Part shown: piece after piece, positions 27,315 through 36,492 of the stretch | Layout of the letters: every line of letters starts with the position of its first letter | Position numbering within the stretch: position 1 is the stretch's first letter | NCBI RefSeq assembly: GCF_900110865.1 | Contig: NZ_FOFD01000003.1 | Span: 1 to 64,000 of the forward strand | From: Natrinema salaciae | Lineage (GTDB): Archaea > Halobacteriota > Halobacteria > Halobacteriales > Natrialbaceae | DNA: 64,000 nucleotides | Direction: 5' to 3' | Notes under the pieces: generated by a model | What the model was told of the DNA's origin: nothing | Seen by the model: only the letters and a program-made list of their open reading frames with translations | Database searches by the model: none | Made by a program: the position numbers and the translations under genes

Positions 27315-30236
27315 CTACCGACGCTCGCCGACGGTCCGCACGAGGTCGCCGTCGACGTACCGTCGCTGCTCGAAGTCGAGTGCGTTACAGAGCAGCGTGT
27401 GGCCCATCTCCGAGAGCGCGTAGTCCGCGAGCCCGAAGGGGTGGAGTTCGGTCTGTCGAGCGGGCGGGAGCACCGATCCGAGGACGGTGATCTCGGCGTC
27501 GCCCGCCGGGAGGATTCCGGCACCGACGCCGTAGCCGGCCGGAACGGGCTCGCCGTCGTCGATCAGCCACCGCGGGAGGGTCCCCGCGACGGAGCCGCCG
27601 GCCGCCTCGAACGCGTCGCGCTCGACGGTCGTCGACGGCTGGTCGATCCCCGTCGTGTAGCCAAGCTGTGAGCCCTTCCAGATCTCCTGCTGTCGCGGCC
27701 TGATTCCCGCGAGCAGCGGGTGCTCGAGGTCCCTGTCCTCGAGGGTCGCAAACACCATGTCGGCGTCGGTGATGTCGTCTGGTGCGATCGAAGCGGCCGC
27801 CCCGACGTCGAGTTCGCCGAGCAGGTTCACGCCCGCGTCCGTGAGGACGAGATCGCCGCCGAGTTCGACGAAGCGCTCGATCGCGCGGAGGTACAACGGA
27901 TGGTCGAGCCCGACGTCGTGCGAGACGACGAGTTTGTCGTACCGACAGGCCGTCGCGTCGTCCCAGAGCAGTCGACCGATGGCGACGTCGAGGATACTCA
28001 TCCCCTCGATCTCGCCGTCCTCGAGGAACGGCTCGAGGTCGTCGAAGAACTGCAACGGCGTGACGCTGTACGCACGCTGTTCGTACCCGAGTACTTCTTC
28101 GGGGTCGGGAACGTCGCCGTCGGCGTCGATCACCGTCGTCCCGACGCGGATGTCGGCGTCGGCGTCGACGTCGATCTCCCACCGTCCCGCACGCGGCCGG
28201 CGGACGAACACCTCCTCGACGTCACGTCTTCGCGCCGTCAAATCGGTCGGGTCGGCCTTCGCAGCGAGATCGATCTCTCGAACCACGGTCCCGGTCGGGT
28301 CTTTCACCCGGATCGTTCCCGTCGTGGCGTTGCGGACGCCGTCGAAGTGGACGAAAAGGGAGTGAGACGAGTCGACCGCGTCCGCTGCGACGGTCGACTG
28401 AGCCGCGGAACCGGCTTCCACGCGACGGTGATTCCGTCGCACTTCGGTTGCGTGGTCGGTTCCGCGACCGCCGTCGGGGCCGGAGTCGGTATCGGCGGCG
28501 GTGTCGGGGTCGAAGTGGTCGTCGGTGTGTGGGAGGGCTGCTGACGTGCGCGTGAGTTCGTCGGTCGTGACGTACGCCACGTTCTGACCGCCGGTCGCGA
28601 CGGTCGCGCTCGTCTCGCGCGCGATCAGTTCCGCACACGTCCGCATCGAGATCCGGTACGCCGTGACGTAGTGGCGCGACGAGTACGGTTTCCACTCCTT
28701 CTGGGCTGCGACCTGGTGATTCGAGAGCACGACCTCCGGCGTCACCGCGACGGCCCCGAGTCCACCGAACGCTTCGGGCTGTCCCGCCCAGTCCGCGAAG
28801 CCGCCGGTCACCTGGTAGGAGATCGAATCGTACGTCGTCCCCCAGTCGAACAGGCCGTCGTAGCTGTCGCCGTCCGGAACGGCCTCGTCCCCGTCGTCCA
28901 CCCAGTCGTACATCTCCTCGATTGCCGTCGCGATGTCGTCTTCGATCGCCTCGATACCGCCCCAGTGAGACTGCATCGCCTCGCCAATGCGGACGTTGAG
29001 CTCGTCGAGTTCGTTCGTCTCCCCATGATCGAGCGACGCGTTCGTCTCGAGGTTGAAGACCGCGTGATCCGCGGTGTACATTCCGTGGTAGTCACAGAAG
29101 AGCGCCACGTCGTCGTAGTCCCGCAGGTGGTCGACGATCGCGAGCGCGTCCGGGACGAGGGCCTCGAATTCCTCGGGTGCACCGTCGGGTTCGGCCGGCC
29201 GGAACGCCGGATTCGTCCAGCCGATCGTCGGATACTGACGGTTCGTATCGATCGGCTGCCCGTCGAAGACGCTCGCGTTGCCGCGCTGGAAGTTGGTGTC
29301 GTGGGCCTCGACCCAGGGAATCGCGGTCTGCGGGGTGCGCGAAACCCAGCCGTCGGGGTTGGGAAACAGGAACACGAGAACGATGTCGTCGAGCAAGTGT
29401 TCGAAATCGTCCGCCCGGCCCGTCGCGAGATCCTCGAGCAGGCGGCATCCGCTCTCCGCGCCGGCCCGTTCGTCGCCGTGGATCGAGAGGGAGTAGACGA
29501 TCCGCTCTTTCTCGGCGACGGACTCCTCGTCCCGGACGTTCGCCGTCACTTCGGCGACGTAGACGGGGCGCGGATCCGACTCCTCGCCGGTGAATCGATT
29601 CGTCCAGCCCGGCGACTCGCCGATCCGCTGGACGCGGACGCGGTCGGGACGGGCGGATTCGAGGTGGTCGAGCCCCGCGGCGAGTTCCTCGTACGCGACG
29701 TAGTTACGCGCCGACTCCACCGGTGGGAAGACGCCGTCCTCGTAGGGTGAGTCGAGTTTCCACCACGGGTTCGCTCCGGGCGAGAAGTCCAGCCGCTCGA
29801 CGCCGTCTCGCTCGCAGACGTCGGCGACCTCGTCGGCCGTGAGGCGTGCGTGTGCGGCGGGCGCGGGCGAATTACGGGTTACCGCCTTCGGTGCCCGGGA
29901 CAGCTCCGGGTCGGGTTCCGTCACGTAGTCGTCCGCGAACGCCTCGAGCGCCCGTCGGTTGGCGAACTCGACGACGGTCGCCGCCTCGTACTCGTCGGGG
30001 GTGTGGTTGACGACGAACGCGAGTTCGTCGGTTATCGGTTCACCGCGGACGTCCGCGGTTGCGGACCCGGGAAGCGCGAGCGCGGCTCCCGTCGCTGCCG
30101 AGAGGGAGAGGTAGGTCCGTCGGTCGATGACGCTGTCAGCGAATTCGTCGCCCGAATCCTGCCCATCGGCGGTCCCGGTGGCAGCGACACGGTCGTCGGC
30201 GCGTGGCGATTTCGAACGGCCATTCCTGTTGGTCAT
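27315..30236 (-). CDS. Tat-exported M14-family zinc carboxypeptidase with C-terminal extra domains
   Basis: This large 973-residue protein begins with a Tat signal: Arg39-Arg40 in DRRTYLSLS, a hydrophobic stretch and ATADV cleavage area. The M14 domain supplies zinc ligands in SIHGDERAG, the substrate pair in DTNRQYP, and a third zinc ligand in FCDYHGMYTADH. After it come a jelly-roll-like segment (about 640-720) and an alpha/beta segment (about 760-940; YDKLVVSHDVGLDHP, LGGDLVLTDAGVNLL) resembling class I amidotransferase-like folds. It probably digests extracellular peptides. It converges on pheT with a 13-nt gap. Confidence 0.88.
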   Translation of the reverse strand: MTNRNGRSKSPRADDRVAATGTADGQDSGDEFADSVIDRRTYLSLSAATGAALALPGSATADVRGEPITDELAFVVNHTPDEYEAATVVEFANRRALEAFADDYVTEPDPELSRAPKAVTRNSPAPAAHARLTADEVADVCERDGVERLDFSPGANPWWKLDSPYEDGVFPPVESARNYVAYEELAAGLDHLESARPDRVRVQRIGESPGWTNRFTGEESDPRPVYVAEVTANVRDEESVAEKERIVYSLSIHGDERAGAESGCRLLEDLATGRADDFEHLLDDIVLVFLFPNPDGWVSRTPQTAIPWVEAHDTNFQRGNASVFDGQPIDTNRQYPTIGWTNPAFRPAEPDGAPEEFEALVPDALAIVDHLRDYDDVALFCDYHGMYTADHAVFNLETNASLDHGETNELDELNVRIGEAMQSHWGGIEAIEDDIATAIEEMYDWVDDGDEAVPDGDSYDGLFDWGTTYDSISYQVTGGFADWAGQPEAFGGLGAVAVTPEVVLSNHQVAAQKEWKPYSSRHYVTAYRISMRTCAELIARETSATVATGGQNVAYVTTDELTRTSAALPHTDDHFDPDTAADTDSGPDGGRGTDHATEVRRNHRRVEAGSAAQSTVAADAVDSSHSLFVHFDGVRNATTGTIRVKDPTGTVVREIDLAAKADPTDLTARRRDVEEVFVRRPRAGRWEIDVDADADIRVGTTVIDADGDVPDPEEVLGYEQRAYSVTPLQFFDDLEPFLEDGEIEGMSILDVAIGRLLWDDATACRYDKLVVSHDVGLDHPLYLRAIERFVELGGDLVLTDAGVNLLGELDVGAAASIAPDDITDADMVFATLEDRDLEHPLLAGIRPRQQEIWKGSQLGYTTGIDQPSTTVERDAFEAAGGSVAGTLPRWLIDDGEPVPAGYGVGAGILPAGDAEITVLGSVLPPARQTELHPFGLADYALSEMGHTLLCNALDFEQRRYVDGDLVRTVGERR

Positions 30237-30370
30237 TGAGCTTCGGCAGAAAGTATCCCCCGCTGACCAATAATTGTTTCCGACGAACGGTCGGGAATGA
30301 AATGCCCGTCGCTAGGCCAGTGGTGGAGCGGCGGAGACGAACCGACCGCCGAAAGAACCGTCGTCGAGCG

Positions 30371-30568
30371 CTAGAATTCGTGTTCCACGTCCTCTTCGTC
30401 GGCTTTCTGGATGATGATTTTGCCGTCCCGGACCCGGACGAAGACCTCGTCGCCGATATCCATGCCCGCGACCTCGAGTTCGTCCTCGTGGAGATTGAGG
30501 TGGACGTTGTGGTAGTTACCGTCTTCGTCTTTCGCACCGCTTGGACTCAGCTTCTTTTTCCGTACCAT
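30371..30568 (-). CDS. Small AbrB-like swapped-hairpin protein
   Basis: This 65-residue protein has a C-terminal half (LEVAGMDIGDEVFVRVRDGKI) reading as the GD-box beta-hairpin of AbrB/SpoVT/MazE proteins, preceded by a basic N-terminus (MVRKKKLSPSG). It may bind DNA as a dimer. It is transcribed divergently from the chromosomal protein MC1 with 238 nt between. TATA-like CTTAAGTATAT lies about 36 nt upstream. Targets are unknown. Confidence 0.75.
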   Translation of the reverse strand: MVRKKKLSPSGAKDEDGNYHNVHLNLHEDELEVAGMDIGDEVFVRVRDGKIIIQKADEEDVEHEF

Positions 30569-30806
30569 CGCGGGATTCTATTCCGAACTTCGCCGTAGGA
30601 TATACTTAAGTGTTTTCGACGCCTCAACGAATGACCTTTGTACACACGCGTCGCCGCGACAATTACGGCACGGCGACGAGAGGCGACTGGAGATATTGCG
30701 GGAAAGTGGCGTACGCGTCTCACTTAAAGATACCGGCGCTGTCGGTCGATTTACGGGGATATCTTTATGTCGGATCGTGTGCTGAATTGACACGGAGGCG
30801 AAAATC

Positions 30807-31115
30807 ATGGTACGCGAAGACGGGAAACGAAACTTTGCACTGCGTGAATCGGGCGGTGACGAGTCGAGCGTCTTCTCGGGCAACACGCCCCGACAGGCGG
30901 CGCTCAAGGCGGCCCGGCGACTCGAGCCGGGCTCGAGCGAGGAGGACGCGGAACGAGTCGAACTCAAACTCCGAGAGAAAGGAACGGACAAGGTTCACAT
31001 CTACGACGGCTGGGCGTGGGAGGAGACGGCCCCCGACGACAAGCCGGACTGGATGCCGAGCGAGATTACGGAGGCCAACGTTTCGAAGAAGGGCATCGAA
31101 CACCTCGAGGAGTGA
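30807..31115 (+). CDS. Non-histone chromosomal protein MC1
   Basis: This 102-residue DNA-bending chromatin protein, known from methanosarcinas and halophiles, has the family signature through its length: RNFALRESGGDESSVFSG, TPRQAALKAARRLEPG, LREKGTDKVHIYDGW and KPDWMPSEI. It is more acidic than methanogen MC1, as expected in a halophile. A Shine-Dalgarno GGAGG at 30794-30798 and TATA-like CTTTAT at 30763-30768 support the start. This mRNA has a short leader, unlike many neighbours. Confidence 0.93.
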   Translation: MVREDGKRNFALRESGGDESSVFSGNTPRQAALKAARRLEPGSSEEDAERVELKLREKGTDKVHIYDGWAWEETAPDDKPDWMPSEITEANVSKKGIEHLEE

Positions 31116-31455
31116 ATCGGCCGATCCGAAGATTTCTCAGGCGCAGGGCAGCCCGCGAGCGGGAGGTCTGTGCGCCGACGACGCCGCGTCGATCGATCAG
31201 CGACGCGTCCGCTGTCGGGGTACGCGGCTCGAGACGTCGCTGGCGGCTCGTGTACCGGTAGCGCGAGCGGTTCGTCGCCGGCGCAATGGAGGGATTCCGA
31301 GAGTTTAGATTATTGTAATAATTCTCGGATAGGGAACGTATGTAAGAAGAATATACGGCATAATACGATCCATCTGTATTCCAATAGTGCCGTACAGGTG
31401 GAAGGAAGCTAAGAAGTAGGTTTATACGGTAGTCGTCGGATCGTTCGGACGAGAT
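31116..31455. other. Intergenic region with an AT-rich block and dyad
   Basis: The first part (31116-31290) is GC-rich and featureless. The stretch 31290-31440 is markedly AT-rich for this genome. CCGAGA (31295-31300) and TCTCGG (31323-31328) form an inverted repeat around an ATTATT...AATAA core. TTTATA at 31421-31426 is the likely TATA box for the downstream small ORF and transporter. No convincing coding sequence lies here. Confidence 0.45.
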
Positions 31456-31605
31456 ATGCGCGAGATCGTCGAAGAGAGCGGGCAACAGAAGGCCCATTTC
31501 GACCACATATCGGGACGTATCGAAACGTTCGTTTCGAATACCCCGGTAAAACGGTTCGAACAGAAAGGTAGATCTATCGTCGCCGTCGGGAGGGAACAGC
31601 AATGA
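31456..31605 (+). CDS. Candidate 49-residue small protein coupled to the NarK-like transporter
   Basis: The ORF starts [19 protein letters not shown] and is rich in charged residues. Its TGA overlaps the transporter ATG (ATGA, 31602-31605). ATG 31456 is about 33 nt after TTTATA, so it would be the first start codon on the mRNA. Against it: third-position GC is clearly lower than in neighbouring genes, and I recognise no domain. It could be a real coupled small protein or just the transporter's 5' leader. Confidence 0.3.
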   Translation: MREIVEESGQQKAHFDHISGRIETFVSNTPVKRFEQKGRSIVAVGREQQ

Positions 31606-32915
31606 TCAGGATGACCAAGTGGCGGACGCTGGCGCTGGCGACGATCGGGTTCAACTTCTCGTTCCTGATCTGGTTCTCCTTCGCCCCGTTTACGGGGCCG
31701 ATGGCCGAGGAGTTCGGCCTCTCGTTGGCGGAGATCGGCATTCTGGCGAGCGCTGCGATCTGGCTCGCACCCTTTGGGCGGATTCTGACCGGCTGGCTCT
31801 CCGATCGCTGGGGCGCACCGACCGTGTTCGCCATCGTCCTGACGTACGTGGGCGTGTTCTCGATCGCGAGCGCGTTCGCCCAGTCGTACGCCGTCTTCTT
31901 CGTCGAGCGCCTGATCGTCGCGACGGCGGGGATCACGTTCGTCATCGGCATTCAACACGTCTCGGAGTGGTTCGACGAGGAACAGCTGGGGACGGCCGAA
32001 GGCATCTACGCCGGCGTCGGCAACGCCGGTGCCGCCGGCGGCGCGCTCGTCCTCCCGCGTGTGTTCACCAGCGACTGGAGCGGTCCGATCTTCGACACGA
32101 GTTGGCGAGCCGCCTTCTTCTACACCGGGATCGTCTCGATCCTGCTGGCGATCGTCTACTACACGATCGGCGAGGCCGCCAAATCGGCGGAACGACGGCA
32201 GGCGACCGCCGAGAGCGCCACCCTCGAGCAGTGGCTCCACACCGCCACGCGCTACGGCACGGTCGTGCTCGCGCTGGCGTACGTGATGAGCTTCGGCCTC
32301 GAACTCTCGATGAACGGCTGGCTGGCGACGTACTACCGCGAGGGATTCAACACCGACAACCTCGTCCTCGCGAGCACGTTCGCGGCGACGTTCTCGGTCG
32401 CGGCCGGGCTGTTGCGACCGATCGGCGGCTACGTCAGCGACCTGTTGGCTCGCAAAGAGGCGGACATCTTACCGGTCTTCACGGGCCGATACCGGGAGCA
32501 GTGGACGTTCGTGACGCTGTGTTTCATCGTGCTCGCGATGCTCGGGATGACGCTGGCGGGACTGACCGGCGAGGTGCTGCTGGCCGTCGCGGCCGGCTTC
32601 GTCGTCGGGATGGGGTGTGCGTTCGCCGAAGGGGCGATCTTCGCGCAGGTACCGGCGATGTTCCCCGACAACTCGGGGAGCGTCGCCGGCGTCGTCGGTG
32701 GCGTGGGCACGGTCGGTGGGATCGTCTATCCGCTGGTCTACGCCGCCCCGGTGATGCCGTCCCTCCACACCGGCTACACCGTGGTCGCGGTCGCGATGAT
32801 CCCCATCGTGTTGCTGTGCGCGTGGGTCTTCCAGCCCCACGTCGCCGCTCGCGCGACCGACGACGGATTCGTCGTCTCGAGCGAAGACGTCGCCGGAACG
32901 CCGGCCGACGACTGA
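31602..32915 (+). CDS. MFS transporter, NarK/NasA (nitrate/nitrite porter)-like
   Basis: This 437-residue membrane protein has 12 predicted helices. The N-terminus ([24 protein letters not shown] begins at residue 4) is typical of nitrate/nitrite porters, as are [18 protein letters not shown] (loop 2-3) and the Gly-rich motif [20 protein letters not shown] followed by [11 protein letters not shown] in the C-terminal half. No nitrate-assimilation gene is adjacent, so the substrate is not certain. An extended loop (about 285-305) separates helices in the second half. Confidence 0.85.
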   Translation: MIRMTKWRTLALATIGFNFSFLIWFSFAPFTGPMAEEFGLSLAEIGILASAAIWLAPFGRILTGWLSDRWGAPTVFAIVLTYVGVFSIASAFAQSYAVFFVERLIVATAGITFVIGIQHVSEWFDEEQLGTAEGIYAGVGNAGAAGGALVLPRVFTSDWSGPIFDTSWRAAFFYTGIVSILLAIVYYTIGEAAKSAERRQATAESATLEQWLHTATRYGTVVLALAYVMSFGLELSMNGWLATYYREGFNTDNLVLASTFAATFSVAAGLLRPIGGYVSDLLARKEADILPVFTGRYREQWTFVTLCFIVLAMLGMTLAGLTGEVLLAVAAGFVVGMGCAFAEGAIFAQVPAMFPDNSGSVAGVVGGVGTVGGIVYPLVYAAPVMPSLHTGYTVVAVAMIPIVLLCAWVFQPHVAARATDDGFVVSSEDVAGTPADD

Positions 32916-32992
32916 TCCCCACCGACGACGACTCGAGCCGGGCGTCGGGAAACCCGACGGTCTTTTGACCCGTTCTCTCCTATCGGTGGGTA

Positions 32993-33805
32993 ATGGCTGC
33001 AGTTACGCTCGGACCCGAAGGGACCTACTCTCACAGAGCGGCAAGTGCGGTCGCCGACGACGACGCGATCGACTTCCGGCAGTCGGTCACGTCGATCGTC
33101 GACGCCGTCGCCGGCGGCGAGTACGATCGGGGCGTTATCCCGATCGAGAACAGTATCGAGGGCTCCGTGACGGAGAGCCTCGACGCCATCGCCGAGTACG
33201 ATGTCGCCGTCGTCCGCGAGATCGTGACCCCGATCAGACACGCCTTGCTCGCTCAGGGTCCGGAGTTCGACACTATCGCCAGTCACTCGCAGGCACTGGC
33301 ACAGTGTCGCTCGTATCTCGAGCGCGAGTATCCCGACGCGACCCTCGAGGCCGTCGCGAGCACGGCCCAGGGCGTCGAGTTCGCCCGTGACGACCCCTCG
33401 GTCGCGGGAATCGGCCATCCGGCGAACGCGGGCGACGGTATCGAGGTCCTGGCCGAAGACATTCAGGACCAGGACTCCAACGCGACGCGCTTCTTCGCGC
33501 TCGCACCCGCCGAGGAGCGCTCGAAGGGCGGCGGCAAGACCTCGCTGGTGGTCTACCCGAACGCGAACTACCCCGGGCTGTTGCTCGAACTACTCGAACC
33601 GTTCGCGGATCGCGACATCAACCTGACCCGCGTCGAATCGCGCCCGAGCGGCCAGCGACTGGGCGATTACGTCTTCCACGTCGACTTCGAGGCGGGGCTC
33701 TACGAGTCGCGGACGACGGAGGCGATCGACGATCTCGAGGAACTCGCCGAGAACGGCTGGGTTCGGCGGCTGGGGTCGTACGATACCGAGCACGTCGTCG
33801 AGTAG
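32993..33805 (+). CDS. pheA: Prephenate dehydratase
   Basis: This enzyme converts prephenate to phenylpyruvate in phenylalanine synthesis. The 270-residue protein has the catalytic domain with LGPEGTYSHRAAS, GVIPIENSIEGSVTESLD, and the catalytic TRF motif in SNATRFFAL. A C-terminal ACT domain (TSLVVYPNANYPGLLLELL, ESRPSGQRLGDYVFHVD) provides Phe feedback inhibition; the ESRP motif for Phe binding is intact. ATG 32993 is about 28 nt after TCTTTTGACC, consistent with a leaderless mRNA. No chorismate mutase domain is fused. Confidence 0.95.
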   Translation: MAAVTLGPEGTYSHRAASAVADDDAIDFRQSVTSIVDAVAGGEYDRGVIPIENSIEGSVTESLDAIAEYDVAVVREIVTPIRHALLAQGPEFDTIASHSQALAQCRSYLEREYPDATLEAVASTAQGVEFARDDPSVAGIGHPANAGDGIEVLAEDIQDQDSNATRFFALAPAEERSKGGGKTSLVVYPNANYPGLLLELLEPFADRDINLTRVESRPSGQRLGDYVFHVDFEAGLYESRTTEAIDDLEELAENGWVRRLGSYDTEHVVE

Positions 33806-33925
33806 TGCGATCGACGACGCGCGAGGCGGAGAAGGGGTCCGAACGGAATCGGTCGCGGGTTCGGCGACCGAACTGATCGGATGATCGGGATCGCGAGCAA
33901 ATGCGTGACGCGAGCGAAGAGCGGA

Positions 33926-34084
33926 TTACTCCGTCGTCGGCTCGCTCTCGGCGCGGAACCACCCCCGAATGCGATCCGCGTAGGCGACGACGCCGAGGCC
34001 CGCGATAAACGAGAGGACGGCCGGAACGACGATCCACAGGAGGTTGGGATGCGATGCACCAGTGTGAAGCACGACGTCTTGCAT
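33926..34084 (-). CDS. Small single-span membrane protein
   Basis: This 52-residue protein has a short polar N-terminus (MQDVVLHTGASHPN), one membrane helix (LLWIVVPAVLSFIAGLGVVAY) and a charged cytoplasmic tail (ADRIRGWFRAESEPTTE). I chose ATG 34084 because an extension upstream is not membrane-like and overlaps the promoter area. It is convergent with pheA. Function unknown. Confidence 0.65.
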   Translation of the reverse strand: MQDVVLHTGASHPNLLWIVVPAVLSFIAGLGVVAYADRIRGWFRAESEPTTE

Positions 34085-34282
34085 ACGGAAGTATATCCGA
34101 ATGCACCGGCATAATATGTCCGACGTTGGCAGAAATGACCGTAACTGGTGCCGGATCGGCACGCCGTGTCGACGAAACCGCCGTATTCGTTCAGTCCAGT
34201 GTGAGCGGAATGTAGGTGTGGCGGACGAAAGTCGAGCGTGACCCGCTGTGAGCGGCGTCGAAATCCGCGGGTGTCGTCGAAA

Positions 34283-34355
34283 GTCCGGGTGCGAGAATCG
34301 AACTCCGCGTCTCAGCCCGCACAGGCTGAAGGATAGCCACTACCCCAACCCGGAC
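34283..34355 (-). tRNA. tRNA-His(GTG)-like gene with structural defects
   Basis: The minus strand folds as a tRNA. The acceptor stem is GTCCGGGT/ACCCGGAC, including the extra 5' G opposite the 3' C diagnostic of tRNA-His. The D-arm GGGGTAGTGGCTATCC, anticodon stem CAGCC/GGCTG with GTG in its loop, and T-loop TTCGATT are present. Two oddities: the anticodon loop is 6 nt (TGTGCG) and not 7, and the T-stem 5' arm is GCGGAG against CTCGC, leaving one bulged G. Either this is a degenerate copy, a sequence error, or an unusual tRNA. No 3' CCA is encoded. Confidence 0.7.
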
Positions 34356-34534
34356 ACGAGGGCGCTGCGCTCACAGCTACGACGGCCGATCAATAAGGCG
34401 CTGGGAAACTCTTCGCGGACTGTGAATCACGAGAAGGTACTTGACGCGGCAGCGACCGACAGGCTGCCGTCGCCACTCAGGTCCCGGCTGGCCGTACCAC
34501 AAACGGTTTCTCCGCGTCCCGCGGTACCACGGAT

Positions 34535-34990
34535 ATGGCACTCGCTGCAGGCGACGACGCGCCGACCGTGACCGCACCGAACCAGAACGGCGAGGACGTC
34601 AGCCTCGCGTTCGAGGAGCCGACGGTCCTCTACTTCTATCCCAGGGACGAGACGCCCGGCTGTACGATCGAGGCCACCCAGTTCCAGCGCGAGCGCGAGA
34701 CCTACCGCGACGCTGGCGTCGACGTCTACGGCGTCTCGACCGACGACGTCGACTCCCACCGTTCGTTCTGCGAATCGGAGGGCCTCGAGTTCGACCTGCT
34801 CGCCGACCCCGACGGGGAGATCGCCGAGGTGTTCGACGTCGAACTGCGGGACGGCGCGACCGCGCGGACGACGTTCCTGCTGGCCGACGGGGAGGTCCAG
34901 AGCGTCTACGGGAGCGTCGATCCCGACGGCCACGCTCGTGAGGTCCTGCTCGACGCACTCGACGACGGACTCGTGAGCCTCCCCGAGTAG
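34535..34990 (+). CDS. bcp: Peroxiredoxin, Bcp/PrxQ type
   Basis: This 151-residue thiol peroxidase reduces peroxides and organic hydroperoxides. The peroxidatic motif is YPRDETPGCTIEATQF with Cys43. A second cysteine, Cys79 in SHRSFCESEG, is located differently from the usual CTxxAC resolving position (Cys43 + 5), which here is Ala. It is therefore an atypical 2-Cys or 1-Cys form. ATG 34535 follows an AT-richer promoter area. It is monocistronic, 62 nt from hsp20. Confidence 0.93.
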   Translation: MALAAGDDAPTVTAPNQNGEDVSLAFEEPTVLYFYPRDETPGCTIEATQFQRERETYRDAGVDVYGVSTDDVDSHRSFCESEGLEFDLLADPDGEIAEVFDVELRDGATARTTFLLADGEVQSVYGSVDPDGHAREVLLDALDDGLVSLPE

Positions 34991-35052
34991 TCGACGCTTC
35001 TGTCGTCGCATCGCGGGCAGAATTTATCCCCGTCGGGACCCTATCGGACCCT

Positions 35053-35472
35053 ATGCGACGCAATCCGTTCGACAATATCGAAGAAATGCTCGACCGCGTC
35101 AGTCGGCAGGTCGAGGAAGGGATGACCGCCGGCGGCCTGCAGGTTCCCGGCTCGGTGCCGGTCGACGTCGCCGACACCGACGGGGAGTACGTCGTCACGG
35201 CCGACCTGCCCGGCTACGAGACCGACGATATCGAGCTGACGCTCTCGAATGGGACGCTGCGCCTCGAGGCCGCTCAGACCGACGAGGAGGAGTACGCCGA
35301 GGGTCGATACCTCCGGCGCGAACGAACGAAGACGTCGGCGAGTCGGCGGATTCGGCTTCCGGAGCCGGTCGACGAGGACGGGGTCGCCGCGGGCTTCGAG
35401 AACGGCGTGCTGACGGTGCGACTCCCGAAGGAGTCGAGCGACGAGGACTCGAAGCGGATCGACATCGAGTAA
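35053..35472 (+). CDS. hsp20: Small heat-shock protein, Hsp20/alpha-crystallin family
   Basis: This ATP-independent holdase has 139 residues. An N-terminal amphipathic region (FDNIEEMLDRVSRQVEEGM) precedes the alpha-crystallin domain (VPVDVADTDGEYVVTADLPG through GFENGVLTVRLPKE, with the AxxxNGVL signature). An acidic C-terminal tail lacks a clear I-x-I motif, though KRIDIE ends it. TATA-like GAATTTATCC at about 35020-35029 is 27-30 nt before ATG 35053, supporting a leaderless start. Confidence 0.93.
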   Translation: MRRNPFDNIEEMLDRVSRQVEEGMTAGGLQVPGSVPVDVADTDGEYVVTADLPGYETDDIELTLSNGTLRLEAAQTDEEEYAEGRYLRRERTKTSASRRIRLPEPVDEDGVAAGFENGVLTVRLPKESSDEDSKRIDIE

Positions 35473-35664
35473 CCGGCACCGCCACTCCTCGAGCGCGTCC
35501 CGTGTTCGTTTCCGCCGATAGCCGTCGAACCGGACGGGACCGGGACCGCCGAGCGAAGCGGTGTCGCGAAAGCGCCGGCAGCGTCCACTCGGTTACCTGC
35601 CGGACCGTCACCGTGACAGGACGTTTCCGGGCAATTATTGTGTTCCAGTGACAACTACTCGGCC

Positions 35665-36465
35665 ATGGTCCAAGTGGTCGCACTCGTCTTCGCCGGGGCC
35701 TTTCTCCTGTTCGGCGGTATCGTTCTGTCTCGAGCAAGCGAACTCGGCGATCGGCGTGAGACGATCGGTGAACTCGCGTCGGCGGGCGACGAGCGGGTCG
35801 AACCGGGCGGCGAAGCGACGATCAGTGGACCGGCACACGTCCTCGAGCCGGCATCGCCGACGCGGACCGGTCCCGATCGGAACGGGGATGATTCGGCCGC
35901 CCTCTGGGCGTGGCGAGTCCGCCGGAAGGAGAACACAGGAAACGGCAGCCGGTGGCGGACGGCCGAGGCCGAACTCGCGGTCGGTGATTTCGCCGTCGAT
36001 CACAGTTGGGACCGCGTCCGCGTGGACGCGACGACGCTGGCGACCGACGCGGACGACGATCCCTTCGACTCGCCGGATCTGTTTCTCGGCGACCCGGAAA
36101 CCGAGTCCTATCTCGGCGACCTCGGCCCGGTCAATCGCTTCCTCGAGCGGACGGGACTGGCGAGCGAGGACGGGGTCGTCAGCGATCTGGAGTTCACGGT
36201 CAGCGTCGGCGGAGAGACCACCATGCCCGACAAGTATCAGGCCACCGTCGTTCGGGACGGCGACGAACTGGTCGTTCGGGGCGAACTGACCGAGACGGCC
36301 GACGGATACGTTCTGCGAGGGACCGAGGAGACGCCGCTCGTGATCGCGAACGGCTCCCTCGAGGACCAGCGGGAACGGGTCAGCTCGGAGGTCCGGCTCC
36401 GACGGGCGGCCGGCGGTGTACTCGTCGGTCTCGGCCTGTTGGTCGCGATACTCGGAGTCATCTGA
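35665..36465 (+). CDS. GIDE-like membrane protein
   Basis: This 266-residue protein is held by a helix at each end: 3-23 (VVALVFAGAFLLFGGIVL) and about 248-266 (AAGGVLVGLGLLVAILGVI). The region between resembles the GIDE/BAM domain of MUL1-type proteins (SGPAHVLEP, WAWRVRRKE, AELAVGDFAVD, WDRVRVDATTL). It lacks the RING finger of the eukaryotic ligase, so no ligase activity is claimed. ATG 35665 is about 30 nt after CAATTATTG. Archaeal role unknown; membrane stress sensing is a guess. Confidence 0.65.
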   Translation: MVQVVALVFAGAFLLFGGIVLSRASELGDRRETIGELASAGDERVEPGGEATISGPAHVLEPASPTRTGPDRNGDDSAALWAWRVRRKENTGNGSRWRTAEAELAVGDFAVDHSWDRVRVDATTLATDADDDPFDSPDLFLGDPETESYLGDLGPVNRFLERTGLASEDGVVSDLEFTVSVGGETTMPDKYQATVVRDGDELVVRGELTETADGYVLRGTEETPLVIANGSLEDQRERVSSEVRLRRAAGGVLVGLGLLVAILGVI

Positions 36466-36492
36466 ACTCGGGTTGTGTTGCAGCCGCCGGGG

